Below the pieces are notes generated by a model. That model searched no databases. It worked only from the letters and a program-made list of their open reading frames with translations, and had not been told where the DNA came from. Below, one piece after another: positions 21,839-35,340 of a DNA stretch of 64,000 nt (its first letter is position 1; the number at the start of each line of letters is the position of its first letter). Source of the DNA: Pempheris klunzingeri (lineage: Eukaryota; Chordata; Actinopteri; Acropomatiformes; Pempheridae); the NCBI RefSeq assembly GCF_042242105.1, contig NC_092016.1:3519501-3583500 (forward strand), in the 5' to 3' direction. Position numbers and translations under genes: made by a program.

Positions 21839-24800
21839 ATGTCGGGATTTGACAACAACCCGTTCGCAGAGGCCGACAGCGACAACCCTTTCAATGTAAG
21901 TGCGTGGTTTTAGAGTTTGTAGTTTAGTAGCTAGCAAGGAAACAGTCGAGCCTGGGTGCTGACATATCAGTCGTTAAAAGGTAGCCAGCACGTCAGGAAA
22001 CTTGTTGGGTGGATGTCGGGGAGGGAACTTCTTCTGCTCTCTCGAAAGCCATTTGGCAAAGAAACATGATTGACAGACCTTCAGCCAATCAGCAAGGCTT
22101 TGTTTCGAAACAGGGCGGGCTGTCCTGCTAGTTTAGTTGCAGGAAGTTAAACTGTAGCCAACTAGGAATGTGTGTCAAACCTTTTTTAGCCACTTTAGAC
22201 GTGTGATTACTCCATTTGTGTCATTATGTGTGTTTTCTAATACTGTTGGGCGTGATTTAATAACATTTCCTAGTCCTGCAATGTGCCCATACTCACTTTA
22301 CTGTACCTCCATTGGTGCTGCTGGTTTGCATTTTGAAAAGGCTTTAAAAAAAGCTCTGTTACTTCATTGTCTTTCTGTCCTGAAAATGTATTGAATCCAG
22401 ATAGCTTAGCTTGGTTAGTATTGTTCAGAGCTTGGCCATCTAACACTTGTTGTTTCCATGCAAGTGTCTGACCTACAGATGAAGGTGTGGACTTTCCTCT
22501 GATTCACCATTTTGAAACGCGCTGCAATCCTTGAGATTTATTGTCATGCATCTATTGTCCTCACATTTAAGAGCCAGGATGCTTTCCAGACTAAACACAT
22601 TTGATTTGCACTTAGTTTATTATTGCTTACATTACATCAACATGAGTCTTTAACTCCAGTCATGGGATATTGTACATTCATAAAGTTTCAACATAGATAT
22701 GTCTAAGTATTTATACACATTTACATATATGTTTGGATATATACACATACCATAATAATAATAATAATAATAATAGCTTGGATTTTTAAAAAAATGTTTT
22801 TAAAACCTGTTGTTTGGTTTAAAAGGATGTGACCTATGTTTTTTCTTCGTAGCCGAAAAGCCGTAAACATATCAGCCTACTTTCCTGCTGCAGTCATGAA
22901 GCTCCATCTTTTCTTTCTCATTACGTAAAGTAGCTTAAGTCGAAAGGCACCGCTCCCCGTTTACTACTCTACTTTGATAGGAGCGAAGGAAGCACGGCGT
23001 TTGGGTCATTCCTCAGATAAATGGGAAGGGGCTGACATTCAGGGTGAATCACTCCAGACAGTTTATAATATGTGACTTAGCCAGTGCTAAGGACACCATG
23101 CATGCAGAGCCTTTGAACGCCATGTAAGATAAGATCTAATCTACCACATTTAGTCTGTATGTGGTTTATATGATATGTTTATATGTTAATATTATCAGAT
23201 AAAAAACTATTGATGATATTAGATCCTTTAAAACCACAATTGCCTCCTTTGCCAAATACAAAATAGAGGAATTAAGCTTTTTTGTAAACAACAAATTCAT
23301 GCATACAGGACAGCCAGGACTCGTACAGTATAACATATTTACATATATCTCAAAATGGAGAATAAGGAAAAGCTTTTATGATTTCAGTGATGTTATATGA
23401 TGCAGTCACTTCATTAAATCATGACGTTGGTGGTGATCACAGTTTGTTTGCTGGGTGTGGAAGTGGCAGAATAAATAACCTAGTAGCAGCTGAATATGTT
23501 GCTTCTACTGTACTGCTGCAGTTCACTATCAACTGGTTATAGTCTGACAAGCCTGCAGTTTGAAATATTTACCATGTAGACAAACTTTTGAAAGAATTTC
23601 AGAAGGACAACATTGAATAATAATTCAGATTGTGCACCCTTTGTGACCTTGAAGTTAAACGTAGCCTGCTTTCTCCCCCCAATCATCTAAAGTGTGCTTT
23701 TATGACCTTGTACGTCTGCAATATGAGCAGTGAGTAAAGTCTGTGCAGTAACAACATTGAATTGCAGTTATGAAATGGGTAAAACAGCCACACCTAAGCA
23801 ATCAGTGGTTATGACAGCAAGTCATATTTCCCAGCACAGAAACATTAAGGTCAGAATATCATTCTGATTCTATAACAAATGTATTTTTACTCTCTTTTAG
23901 CACAGAACTTTTCAGACCAGTATAAAACGTCTCATCAGTATCATTTGAGACATCATGTCGTCTTGTTTTGGCTCGCCGCAGGTTGCAGTTGTCATTTCAG
24001 AGTGGTTTAGTGGTGGGTGTCATCAATCTGGTCATATGCTGCATCATCGAAACACACAGAGACACAGGCATCCTCCCAGTTGTGACTCAGCATAGGCAGC
24101 AGTGATTAGCAAAGAGCTCCCTCTTAAGATACATCCTCTATAATTTAAAGGTCCCATATTCTACTATTTTCTATTCTACTCAAGTTCATATTTGTATTGT
24201 ATGTTATATTTGTATCTTACCAGAGGAAGTTTGCATGGTTTAATGTTCAAAAAAGACATTTTTCCCATAGAGAAAGAGGCTGTTGCAGCCGTTTTCAGCC
24301 TCTGTCTAAACGTTCAGTTTTAGAAGAACAGGAGAATCTGCTGCTTTGTGTTTGCCTTTGACATCTTCATGTTAGCTGGCTTTAGTGAGGACAAAAACAA
24401 TGGCGTTCAAGAGGTCTTCATATGGCGGGGTCAGTCGGCCTGCTGAGGGGCCAGAGGAGGTCACATGATCAACCGATCCACTTATGACATCATAAGGGGA
24501 GTCAAATCTAAGCGGCATGTTTTCACACATTTACACATTTACTGAAAGATGGAGCGTGAGAAAAAGAGAGAGGACGGTCTTTACTTTTCGATTTCATATC
24601 ATGATTAATGTTAAAGTTAAAATCGTTTTTTAATTTTCAAACATTGTCCTGTTTCAAACTATAAATTCATAAAATGTATCGATAAAATTGATTTATCGCC
24701 CACCTCTAGTGAAATATTGGGCTTTTTGTTGTTGTTGTTTTTTAATCCGTCTATTTGATATTTGATAACCACTAATAAACAAAACTCTTGGTGTAGGAGC

Positions 24801-27800
24801 AGGCCAACATTGACTTTGGGCTAGTAGATCTCTGACCGTGAGCCTGAAATAGTCTTAAAGGACGTGATTAGTTGTGTTTTTGAACTCTTCATTGAGTCAC
24901 ATCTCCCATATTATGTCCCTCCCATGAGCAGTAAAGGAGTGAAACGTTTCCTGCTGGGAAAGTGCACAGGTGTGCCATAAGCAGATAAGCTACGACTAAA
25001 GTTGCACTTTTAATCACAAGGCCGGTGAGTGACGTGTTTGGTTATCATGTACGGTTGTTATTCTTTCCTCTTACATTTAAAGGAGAACTAGATACAGTTT
25101 ATACAAGTAGTTTTGGTAGTTGTTAGTGCGGTTAAGCTTTGAGAGAATTTTAGTTTTATTGTATGACACAAAAATCCTACAATACCCACAATCCACTCTG
25201 CTGCCTTTCCCATTAAAACCACTGCACAGGTGACAGGTGCTGTGTTGTGTGGACTGGTGCTGCAACAGTTTTCCTTATCGCTTAATGTGCAGGTTATTTT
25301 CTCCATGAATTGATTGATAATTTTATCTCTGTTATATCAGAAATATTGAAAAAAAAAGTGGCCTATAATTTCTCACAGCTGAAGATTCCGAGTTTAGTAT
25401 TAATTATATTATATATTATTATTATTATATTATTAAGAGTTTACTGTCCAATATGATGAAGAAAAGCAGCAATTAAATTTGAGAAGCTGGGACCAGCAAA
25501 TGTCTTTGACTAAAAGATTAATGATAATCAAAATTACATTATATGTTTTCGTCTTATAACCTTTTATTCTATTAAAATTGCTCCACTGTAAATATACATT
25601 TAAGTGAAAGATGTGTTTGTAGTTTTATTTGTCGACTGGTATTATAATGGTCATTAAATTCTTGAATACCATGGGATGATTATTTATGCTGCAGACTGTT
25701 TATCAGGGAATTTGAAAAATGTCTGGGAGTAACTCTCACTCCCTGGTACTCCGGGAACATCACGGCCTATTGGATCATTTACACAACATGCATTTTTGTT
25801 CATTATATCAGTTATCTGTCTTGTTTAGTCTATAAAATGTCACAAATGGTGAAAAGTGATCGTCACAGTTTCCCACAACACAAGATAACATTTTCAAATG
25901 TCTAGTTTTGTCCAAACAACAGTCCAAAACCAAAAAATGTTCAGTTTACTTCTATTCTTCTTACTTACTTCTTACTTCCAAGAGGAAAAGCAGCAAGTCC
26001 AGAGAATGTTGGCATTATTCATTAAAAACAAACCTAAAACAACGAATCAGTAATCACAATTCTTTCTGGTTAATGTCCTCTTAATCAATTAATCAGCTCA
26101 TAATTGCAGCGTTAATTATTAGGAACCTTTTGCACACGCTTTTCAGCTGGAAAATGGTGTTAAAAATCTATCCCATGAAGCACACAGTGTTTTAAATTAT
26201 TTTGATTTAGTTTTTGCTTTGCAGAATCTACTTTTGTCTTTCTTTCACTTCATCTCTTTCTCTTATCAGTTAGAAAAAACGTTTAAACTATTTGTGAGGT
26301 CTTCGATGGTTTAAAAACCACTAGACTCCAGTAATATTTACCAGTGGTGTGTGCCAGACTCCTGTTAAGAAACCAGTTCTTCCCTGGTAATGATTCATCA
26401 GGACCTTCAGAGGTTGTTGCAACAGTAGCTGGTTGTTATTGTACAGGATTTCATTTTATGACTTGGTCAAAGACTCGAACCGTCTTCACCGTCTGGGCTG
26501 ACTTTTTTTTTAAGGTTTACCTTCAGTGTTTCAGGAAATTAAAGTTCCTAAGGATGAATTCCTCTGAAAATAAGATAAATAGCAGTAAAAATGTTTTGTG
26601 TGAGTGTTTTCCAGAGGTTAAAAACAAACACTTGAGGTTAGAGAGCATTTAACACACAGTTTGGGGTTTATACAGGTTTCATACAAAGTCCTTAAAGTTT
26701 GGAAAAGGCTTAGTTTTGTGCTTGAATTTGAATGTACTCCTTAAAAAGTGCTTTATTTTCAATATAATCTGGTGTTTCATCTACACAGTGTTCATATGTG
26801 CAATGAAATGATTCCATTATTGTATTTGTTTGTTGTAATAGTGTTTATTAATAATTCAACACTAACAATTTAGATGAAATGACGAAGGCTTCGAATCAGT
26901 GCATTTTGTGGTTTAGGGAGCATTTTTAATGAGTGAAAAGTGCTTCGATTTCTGCTTCTATTTTCAATAAAATGCCAAGAAACAAACACCAAACCCCACC
27001 TGGTGCTGCCCTAATGGTCAACGGTCTGTCCTTGGACTTGTAATGTCCCCAGTATGCAGCAATACTCTTGTATTAATGTCTTTGAGCAACACTACCAACA
27101 GAGCACGAGGGAATTAAAGCACTTGGATTCTGAATGGATGTAGTTAAAGTGATCTGGTTCCTGTACTTATATGTGTTGTGTTGTTTTCCAGAACCCTGCG
27201 ATCACACAAGTGACCAACTCTGGCATCGTACCAGTTGACCAGTACAACCCTTTCCCTGCAAACACCACAGTAAGACATCAGGAACATTTTCCCCGTTTGC
27301 CTGTTTGTCCTCATCTACCTTCAACCTGAATGTCCTCTTACATTTCTTTTTTATTTCCCACATTTCTCCTCTTATTTGTCCTTGCTGGCCATCCACTACT
27401 TGCTTTTTTCCCACCTATATGTTTTGTTCTTCTTCTTTATCTCCTCCTATTGTTGCTTCCTCGAATTATGTTTTCAGATTTCTGTCCATCTAACCGTATG
27501 TTCTCCTTTTAATGCTTTTTAACTTCATATCTCAACAATGCAACGAGGGCATTTCTTAAAATTTTGTACAAACTTCCACTTGGATTCAAGGACGAAATGA
27601 TTATATTTTAGTGGTCAAAGGTCACTGTTACCTCATTAAAACTTCCGCGCTAATTATGACATTCATTAATTATGACTTTCACACAAAATGTCTAATAGCA
27701 TGAACTGATGAAGTGATGACGCTTTAAGGTTAAAGGTCGTCATAATGTCGTCTGCACAAACACATTTCTGGGTGTTATTCAACGCCATAACTCGGGAACA

Positions 27801-30800
27801 GACGGCCATATTTCACATTTATACGGATATACGGATACTGAATCAGTGACACTGATCTTTGGTCTGGACAGACGTGGGTGTAAACTGCAAGTTGAGGCAG
27901 TAATTCTGGTCTTTTCCTCGTCCTTCCCATCCTCTTGCTTCCACTTACTCTCCTTTAACTCTCATCTCCTTGTCTTCCATCATTTTCCTGTTTGTTTTGC
28001 TCCTCTTGGTCTTGTCGTCTCTTTCTTTTTTCCCCACATAATCACGTTAAATGTTTTCTCATCATTATCAGGACAGTCTGGCCACTCATACCACTCCAGC
28101 CTCCACCATACCCTACCAGCCCGCCGTGTTACAGCCGTCTACAGAGCCCAGTCCCCAGGTGAGTCAGCCACACTGAACTCTCTCTGTCTGTCAAACCCTC
28201 CGCTCACCTGCTGCCACAGAAAAACTACTGTGTTGAAGAAAACCGATGGACAGAGTAGTATATGTTTTATCGGACCTCAAGATGAACCCAAAAGGATGTA
28301 AAGTAAACGTAGAGAGTGTAAACACGTCTGCCCCTGGTTCAGTATATCAAACCACCTGTTGGTCTCCTCAGATTGCAGCTGCCACTTGAGACTGGACTGG
28401 TGACTGCACAAACATCCACTCAGTTTACATGATGTTATAATGAGCCTCTTTGTCTCACTGGTAATCTTAGGAATATTCACGAATGGCACCACAGATCACC
28501 TGTGTCCTTCTGCCAAGTCAGACATGAGTGATGATGATCATGAATATGTATCTTTGGCCTTACGCACAGTGTCACAGCCTTTTAAAAACACATGCATGTC
28601 TTTATAAACACACGTGAAACCTTAGAATTGTGCTTAGAATGGCTGTTGACGTCTGCTTTTAGCTTCTGCGATAGCTCACAGTGGCCTTACCCTACCGTAG
28701 ATGTCATATATAAATATAATGCAAGCTGATATGTGTAGTGAATCATTTTTGCATTGTTGCCTTGCAATGCGTGTGACGTCCTGTCGTATCTGTAGTATTT
28801 GCATGTACTGTGAAACTCCCGAGAGTTGCCGATGTGTCTCTGCACTCATGTCACCGAGATAAATTTCCTTCCATTCGATGCGTTTGTTGAGTAAAGTCTT
28901 TCTCACTCTCTCCTCTTCCAGGCGACCGCCGCTGCAGCTCAGGCCAATCTGCTGAGGCAGCAGGAGGAGCTGGAGAGAAAAGCTGCCGAGCTGGACCGCA
29001 GGGAGCATGAGCTACAGAGCAGAGGCCCGAGAGGTCATTACAGGCAAAACCTCTCCTCACTGCAGCACGACTCCCTGAGACTGGAAAACAATATGCAATG
29101 TGTCAGAAGGGGGGATATAAAAGCATTCTTTTATATCTCCCCTCATTATCAGGTCTACAAAGGATCATGAACTCACCCAAAAGACGTGCTTTTCATGATA
29201 CGAGGGCCTCCGTGTGCGTTTTGTCCGACTATATTGATCGACACATTATTACAAAACAGTGTCAAGTTACTTATTGAGCAAAAAATACCAAACATTTGCA
29301 GGTTACAGCATCTCAAATACAAAGCTTTTCTTCTGTTTCTTTAGTTTTAACGTCACTTCATCATTTTAGGATTAACGTTTCATTATATTCGTCATTCAAA
29401 AAAAAAAAAAAAAACAGAATGATTGATTAAAAAAAAAACTACAGTAATTTTATTGGAGTGTAATGCACAGATGTGTATGTGTTTGACCAAATGGAGGATA
29501 TAGTATGCAGATGTTTGAGTCTTATGTAACTGCTGCAATGGCTGCTTCAAAGTAAACTGTATTTATCCGGCAGCGTGAGAAATCTGCCAGCAGTGTTTGT
29601 CTACATGCTTGCTTGTATTGTGTTTGTACTGCTAAAGTGTAATATGATATTCCTTAATTCACAGAGGTGGGATTTTTTTTTATCCATAATTACTTACTTA
29701 CAGTATCTTGTTGTCAGCATGCCCCCAGTTTGTAGGAGCCGGCAGGAGTCCGGACACAGACACCAAGCAATATATTACACTGCTGTGGATGGGGGCAGCA
29801 GGAAAATGTATTTCAGCCACCTAAAAAAAACCTTGAAATGAGTTTAAGTACACGTTAAATTTAGAAGATTGCTGCTTCGATTGCTTTACATCGCCGTCAG
29901 ACAGCCCTTTCAGATGGAACTGAAGACGTTCTCTCTTTCCCTTTCTTTGCTTCAAAGCCACCAGACTACATTGACAAAAACTGTAATTTTACCTCACAGA
30001 ACACAGAACAGTTCACTGTGATGCTGCTGCCTCGATTGAAGAACTAACAGGTTAGTTAAGAACAGTTCAGATCTGAACTAACCATTTAAAACACCAACGT
30101 TACTCAATAACACAACTAAACTAACCGATCGAGGGAGCAGTGGATTCAGCAACTCCTGTGTTCTCCAAGGTAAAATGACTGTTTTTGTCAATGGAGTTTG
30201 GTAGCTTTGAAGTGAGTTAAGAGAAACAGCTTCCTAACAGCTATGTAAAGCAGTTAGCACTTAAACTGGGACTTTTTTTTAAAAAGGTGGCTAAAATAAA
30301 TTTTTCTGCTGTCTGTGCTGGGACTCCTGCCTTCTCCAAACTGGGGGCATGCAAAAAGCAATCTACTGTAAGTAATACACTATTGATAAGCACTTCATAC
30401 AACTGCACTTCAAATAGTCCCTCACTATCCCTTTAAGGTATGAGAGAAGCTCTTCCTTCCTAACAGGGTAGCTGTTGTCTCTTGTTTTAGCAGGTAAAGA
30501 GAACAACTGGCCTCCACTTCCCAAGAGCTTCCCCATCAAGCCGTGCTTCTATCAGGACTTCTCAGAGGAAATCCCCCCCGAGTCCCAGAGAGTCTGCAAG
30601 ATGTTGTACTATCTCTGGATGTGTAAGTGCATTCAAATGATGGGTTTTTACAGTTTTATGTTTTATGTACAACATTTTTGTGTTCTAGCATTTTTACTTT
30701 TGTATACAGAGAATAGTACTAGGCGTGAAATATGAACTCTTTTTTCTGAAATATATTAATACCAAACCACCAGCATGTGTTGTGTGTTAATAACCAGAAC

Positions 30801-33800
30801 TTGTATGCACATTAACACTGATACTGTTACCTGAACTATGGATCATTTCATATTTAAGAATACTCTTTTTCCTTTGCACAGACCTCATTCACTTAGTTTA
30901 TGACTAACTCTTCCTGATTTGTGACACGTCTTCTTTTTAGTTTTATATAATTCTGCGTTTTGCATGTTGCTTGATACCACACCTTGTAATGTCAGTTCAG
31001 TTAGAGGTCTGCTGCTGATACTATTAGTAGGATTATTATCACCGACTGTTCTCTCTCTTCATTGTTTCTGCAGTCAACTGTGTCACTCTGTTCCTCAACC
31101 TGCTGGCGTGCTTGGCTTACTTCACCACTAAATCGACCTACATTGTGGATTTAGCCTTCTCCGTTCTCTGGCTCATCCTCTTCACTCCCTGCTCCTTCCT
31201 CTGCTGGTACCGGCCCATCTACAAGGCCTTCAAGTGAGTCTCCCTTCATAAGCCACACTCTGCTAGTGAAAATCTGTCTGTGTAGCCTTTGCAACACCCT
31301 GGTTGACTTATTTAGACATCAGAAATAAGTACGTTGGCTGCAACTAGAGATTATTCCATTGACATCCATCTGCCGATTACTTTCTCAATTAATCGATTAG
31401 TTTTGTTTTGTTGTTTTGTATAAAATGTCAGAAAATTGTGAAAAATGTCAATCAGTATTTCCCAAAGCTAAAGTTGACTCCCTTCAATGTCCACAACCAG
31501 AGATTCAGTTTACTGCCATAAAGGAGTAAAAAAAATCTAATTCGTGAAGCCGGAATCAGAGAATTTTGACTTTTTTTCTTAAAAAAAAATATTAACCATA
31601 TTAATCAATTATCAAAATAGTTGGCGATCATTTTGATAGATGCCAACTTATCGATTATTGCTGCTGTAATCAGTATAATAAACCTTCCCTGTTCCTTCAA
31701 TGGGAAATCAGTACGATATAACCGTGAGAAGAGATCTTGTAACATGTTTTCTCTTTCTCATTTTTAGGACTGACAGCTCCTTCAGCTTCTTCTTCTTCTT
31801 CTTTGTGTTTTTCTGCCAAGTGGTGGTCTTCATCGTCCAGGCTGTGGGCCTCCCCCACTGGGGGACCAGGTGAGTCACACGCTTGACGTTATTTTGGCGT
31901 GTGAAACAAAGGGCAAATGGTTTGAGGAGTGTCCTCGGTGATGGCTGATACCAGTAGCTTTATGTCTGATGTTTACACTGTATACAGCATGTTTAGATTT
32001 GTGATTGACGGTAATGGTACGTTAAATAAACTGTTTTTCAAGACTGTAAAGAATATAGTTTATTAAATGTAACTGGGTTATTGCAAACACTTGTGGCTCT
32101 TTGCCTCTAGTATCAGACACACTATCAGGGAGTTGGCCTAAAAGCTGCTGCCCCCCCCCTTTTCTCACTTTCTGCATCTCTTCTGACAGAGACTTTTCAT
32201 CCTTCAGCCTCTAGCCTGCTGCCTGTCTGTCTGCTGGTAACTCTGTAAGTTTCTGCTGCTCGGCGTCTCTGCTACGTTCTGCCGTTCTCTCTCCTCTTGT
32301 TGTGTCCTCAGAAACTTCGCACATATCAGCTAGGTGGTAAACTGATGGGCTTTCCAGACTACATGTGCTGGTTTTACTTTATACAGTAGTGATGCCAACA
32401 GTGTCTAATACATTGTCACCATTTTCAGTGCTGCTGGTTCACTGAGAGACCAAACAGGAGCTGTTCTCTGTGGTGTGCATACAGACCCTTCACTTCAGCT
32501 TTTCCATTTTATAACGACACTTTTCATTTCATCACGGCACAAATTAGACGCAGTCTTTTTTGCAGATGAGATTCACGAAGCAGAACAATTTTAACAACAT
32601 GTTGTGAAAACACACACAAAGGCAGTGTTAGGATCTTAACATGAAAATGTGACCACACTTGTGTAAATTTGGTAATTTGATATTTTAGAGCATTCATGTT
32701 GTTATAATACCACTTTTATTATGTCCATCCAACAAACAGCAGTGATTATCAGTCATGATTAGTGACCTTCGTTCTGCCTCTTGTTGTATTTTCTCAGCTT
32801 TTCACGCTGCTTCTTTAACACATTCTTCTTCTCTCCTTAAATATAACCCAACTCTTGTCTAGAATAAACTTAAAGACACACCTCTTTAAGAGGCCTTACC
32901 CCTAATTGAACTGTTTCCCTGGAAACTGTACTCCGCTTTATGCTAGTTTTTAGGCCGTGTTCTTAAATGTTGTTGCTTTTAAATGTCTTATGTTTTATTT
33001 TATCTGTAGCACTTTGAGATTTGTAAAGTGCATTATGAATAAAATGTATTATTATTATTAGAATACTTGGATGCTGCACAGAAAGTACCTGTATACAAAT
33101 GTTTCAGACTAATGTCTCACCTGAAAATGAATAATGTTTGTTGTTTTGGCTCCAGTGGTTGGATCAATGCCTGCAGCATGATCGCCGAAAACAAGGCAGT
33201 GGGAGCCATCATGATCATAGTGGCCATCCTCTTCACCATGTGCGCTGTGATTTCGATCATCCTGCTCAAGATGGTGAGAGTTTATTCACTTTTCTTAATA
33301 TTTTCATATCTAACTTGTGAGAGTGACAAAACTGGCGTTTGCATGCAGAAATCAGAAGGATTTCAGAGGAGAGAGTTTGATCATTGACCCTTTTTAGTTA
33401 GTTGAGTGTCTTTTAGTGGTTACAAATCCTTAAAAGGGTAGTCATTTTAAACCTGTGCCCTATTTTTACATGTTTTGGATTGAACTGAATGGCTTGGGAG
33501 TATGAAAATTGTTGTAACTGGTGGGTTTGGCTCAGCTGGCAGCTACAAATAGGCTGCGACGGCTGTGGAAAGGATCCCTGCAGACATAGACCTGTAAGAT
33601 TAAAGCAGAAACAGCCGTCATATCACTCTCGTCAAAGCCACCAGACTCCATTGACAAAAACAGTGATTTTACCTCCAAGGACACAGTAGTTGCTGGTTTA
33701 CTGCTGCCTCGATCAGCTAGTTTGTGTTAAATGACCAAAGTCAAAGCAACCAGACCAGCAACTCCTGTCTTCCTACAGGTTCCTGCAGGTCTATCTCTGT

Positions 33801-34818
33801 AGGGACCCTTTCCATAATGTTGTCACTTAAAATAACACTCTGCTGCCATCTGAGGTGATCTACTGGACCAGTTCCAAAACCACCAAATACCTACCAGAAC
33901 CTAAAATAGGTGAAAATATCAAAGTTATCCTTTGATTATTACTGAAGCCAAACCTTGTTTTTGTAGTAGTTTTATGGAATGTTTTGCCTTTTCACATCTC
34001 CCGCATCTGTTATTCTGATTCATGTGGTCAATCAAAGCATAAATACTTAATTGATTATTGATCCTCATCAGTAGTGGAATTACAGCTTTGACTATTTTTT
34101 CTGCAGCTACAGATCGAGTGTTTAAATCAGACCACAGATAAGGAAACAAAGAGTCAACGAGGCAAAGTAACATTTGCTTTTCTGAGATAAGGAACAAAAT
34201 CCTGTCTGCCTCAAATCTTCACCCAGTGTGGCTGTATTATTGATTGTACTGTTGTGCTACATACAAAGTTATTATAGTGAACCAAACCTAAAACTAGGTG
34301 TGAAAAAACATTTAAGTAAAACAAGAAAATATTGTGTATTTTAAAATGAACTAAAATGAAATAGAAATATGCAGGAAATGTCTTTTAGTTTTAGTCTGTT
34401 ATCTGAGACCTTCACATAATGTAGCGTTTGGACGGTAATACCAACCCTGACCTTCTTAAATCTGCCTCCGATAAATACCCTCCATATTATAAAAATAATA
34501 AACTACATCTTAAAATAATAAAAACTAAACTGGAACAGTTGAACCCGCTCTGGAAACTCACTGAAACTAAACTGAACTGGAAACAAAAACTTAAAAACAA
34601 ACTAGAAATAAAAAAATAATGTTTTAACTCCGTCTGTGTTTGACATTTGCTCATCATGTCTGTCCCTTTAGGTCCACAGCATGTACCGCCGCACCGGGGC
34701 CAGCTTCCAGAAGGCCCAGCAGGAGTTCTCGCAGGGCGTCTTCACCAGCAAAACCTTCCAAACAGCTGCTGCTGGTGCGGCGTCCTCCGCCGCCCAGGGC
34801 GCCCTCCAGGGGAACTAA
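21839..34818 (+). CDS. scamp2: Secretory carrier-associated membrane protein 2, complete, 9 exons
   Basis: Exons: 21839-21895, 27192-27269, 28072-28158, 28922-29033, 30494-30622, 31074-31233, 31768-31869, 33156-33273 and 34672-34818. All phases agree and give 329 aa, the same length as human SCAMP2. SCAMPs are four-span membrane proteins of endosomes, trans-Golgi and secretory vesicles that act in exocytosis and recycling. Seen here: three NPF motifs (residues 7-9, 16-18, 38-40) that bind EH-domain proteins; a Glu/Arg-rich coiled coil at about 85-106; four hydrophobic spans (about 155-171, 180-197, 213-234, 253-278); and the conserved cytoplasmic E-peptide [11 protein letters not shown] (198-208) between spans 2 and 3. 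The C-terminal [20 protein letters not shown] region identifies SCAMP2 rather than SCAMP5, which lacks NPF motifs. Exon 5 has a TAGCAG tandem acceptor. Confidence 0.96.
24144..24560. repeat. Dispersed fish repeat starting TTAAAGGTCCCATATT
   Basis: The opening matches a repeat terminus widely seen in fish genomes. The body includes a CATTTGACGTC-poor GC segment and a block with TATGACATCATAAGGGGAGT. No matching inverted terminus was found, so the right edge is approximate. Confidence 0.5.
25290..26120. mobile_element. Two degenerate hAT-like MITE copies
   Basis: Two blocks (about 25290-25530 and 25790-26120) share phrases such as AAAATGTCACAAATGGTGAA, GAAAAGCAGCAA and TAATCAATTAATCAGCTCAT with the clearer copies at 31337 and 50778. 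Both are old and interrupted. Family assignment is from recall of a very common teleost repeat. Confidence 0.5.
27525..27890. repeat. Old dispersed fish repeat in scamp2 intron 2
   Basis: Contains GGTCAAAGGTCACTGTTACC, CTAATTATGACATTC, CAACGCCATAACTCGGGAAC and GGACAGACGTGGGTG in the order familiar from a high-copy teleost repeat. It has no coding content. The right end runs to just before exon 3 at 28072. Confidence 0.55.
29688..30437. mobile_element. Foldback (long-palindrome) MITE, copy 1, scamp2 intron 4
   Basis: Left and right arms are inverted complements in order. GCATGCCCCCAGTTTG (29730) pairs with CAAACTGGGGGCATGC (about 30339). CTTCAAAGCCACCAGACT (about 29952) pairs with GGTAGCTTTGAAG (about 30201). 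ATTACTTACAGTA-like ends pair at 29690 and 30375. The right edge ends CACTATCCCTTTAAGG. There is no open reading frame of a transposase. It ends 56 bp before exon 5. The left edge may be truncated. Confidence 0.8.
30488..30493 (+). promoter_or_regulatory. scamp2: NAGNAG tandem acceptor of scamp2 exon 5
   Basis: The intron ends TTTTAGCAG|GTAAAG. Either AG keeps the frame: use of the first adds CAG and therefore one alanine before GKENNW. Tandem acceptors of this kind are often alternatively used. Confidence 0.6.
31337..31672. mobile_element. hAT-like MITE, scamp2 intron 6
   Basis: Starts GGCTGCAACTAGAGATTATT and ends with CTTATCGATTATTGCTGC, imperfect inverted ends. Inside are AAAATGTCAGAAAATTGTGA, AGATTCAGTTTACTG and GGAATCAGAGAATTTTGACT. 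It matches the copy at 50778 along its length. It is non-coding. Confidence 0.75.
32850..33060 (+). mobile_element. LINE 3' end (L2-like), scamp2 intron 7
   Basis: Contains AAGACACACCTCTTTAAGAG, the usual end of the last coding frame of fish L2-like LINEs, and closes with AGCACTTTGAGATTTGTAAA, AATAAAATG and a short (ATT)n tail. Only the 3' end is present, which is typical of 5'-truncated insertions. Confidence 0.7.
33431..33932. mobile_element. Foldback MITE, copy 2, scamp2 intron 8
   Basis: The left arm starts TAAAAGGGTAGTCATTTTAA, continues through CCCTATTTTTACATG and contains the family core GCCACCAGACTCCATTGACA. The right arm holds TCTACTGGACCAGTTCCAAA, CTAAAATAGG and ends ATCCTTTG. The inner part of the right arm (the inverted core) has been lost, so the palindrome is incomplete. 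Confidence 0.7.
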
Positions 34819-35309
34819 TGGTAGGCCGAGCCAACCGGCGCTCCACCTAACAGGTCATGGTCTATATGTTATCAGGTCTGGACGAATCAGGAAGTTTAGG
34901 TTCAGTGGGAACCAAAGCAGCAGGAAGTTGGTGTGACTCTGGGAACAGCTTCCTCCTCTTGGAGCCAGCAGCTGCAAATTCTAGTCCAACCTCTTGACAT
35001 ATAGACCCTGAGCTGGGTGAGGCCACACCACTGGCCTCCCTCCCCTCACCCCCCCACCCCCCCCACTATCAGCGCACATGTAATTCCCCCACATTAACTT
35101 TGCTTTTCACATGCAGCGTGTCTCCTGCAGGGTGACTTCGTCTGGCTCTGTTTGGGTGTAAAAAGCAGTCGAGGGGGCCGTCACACAGCAAGTGCATTCT
35201 GGGGTGGGAAGCATGAATGAAGTTGACTGATGGCTAATTCAGCGCCTGGCTTTGTACATTTTGCGTGCACTTTCTGCCGATGCTCTTCTGTGTGAGTGTG
35301 ACTGTGTAA

Positions 35310-35340
<31 letters not shown>

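Larger units (their letters stand above)
21896..27191 (+). other. scamp2: scamp2 intron 1 (5.3 kb)
   Basis: Non-coding. Contains (AAT)n at about 22752-22775, a dispersed repeat starting TTAAAGGTCCCATATT near 24144, and two hAT-like MITE copies near 25.3-26.1 kb. I saw no conserved-looking coding stretch or RNA gene. Confidence 0.8.

Noticed and set aside
30475-30735. 86-codon frame containing scamp2 exon 5 as a separate gene
   Set aside because: Only 30494-30622 is coding and it splices in phase to exons 4 and 6; the rest is intron.
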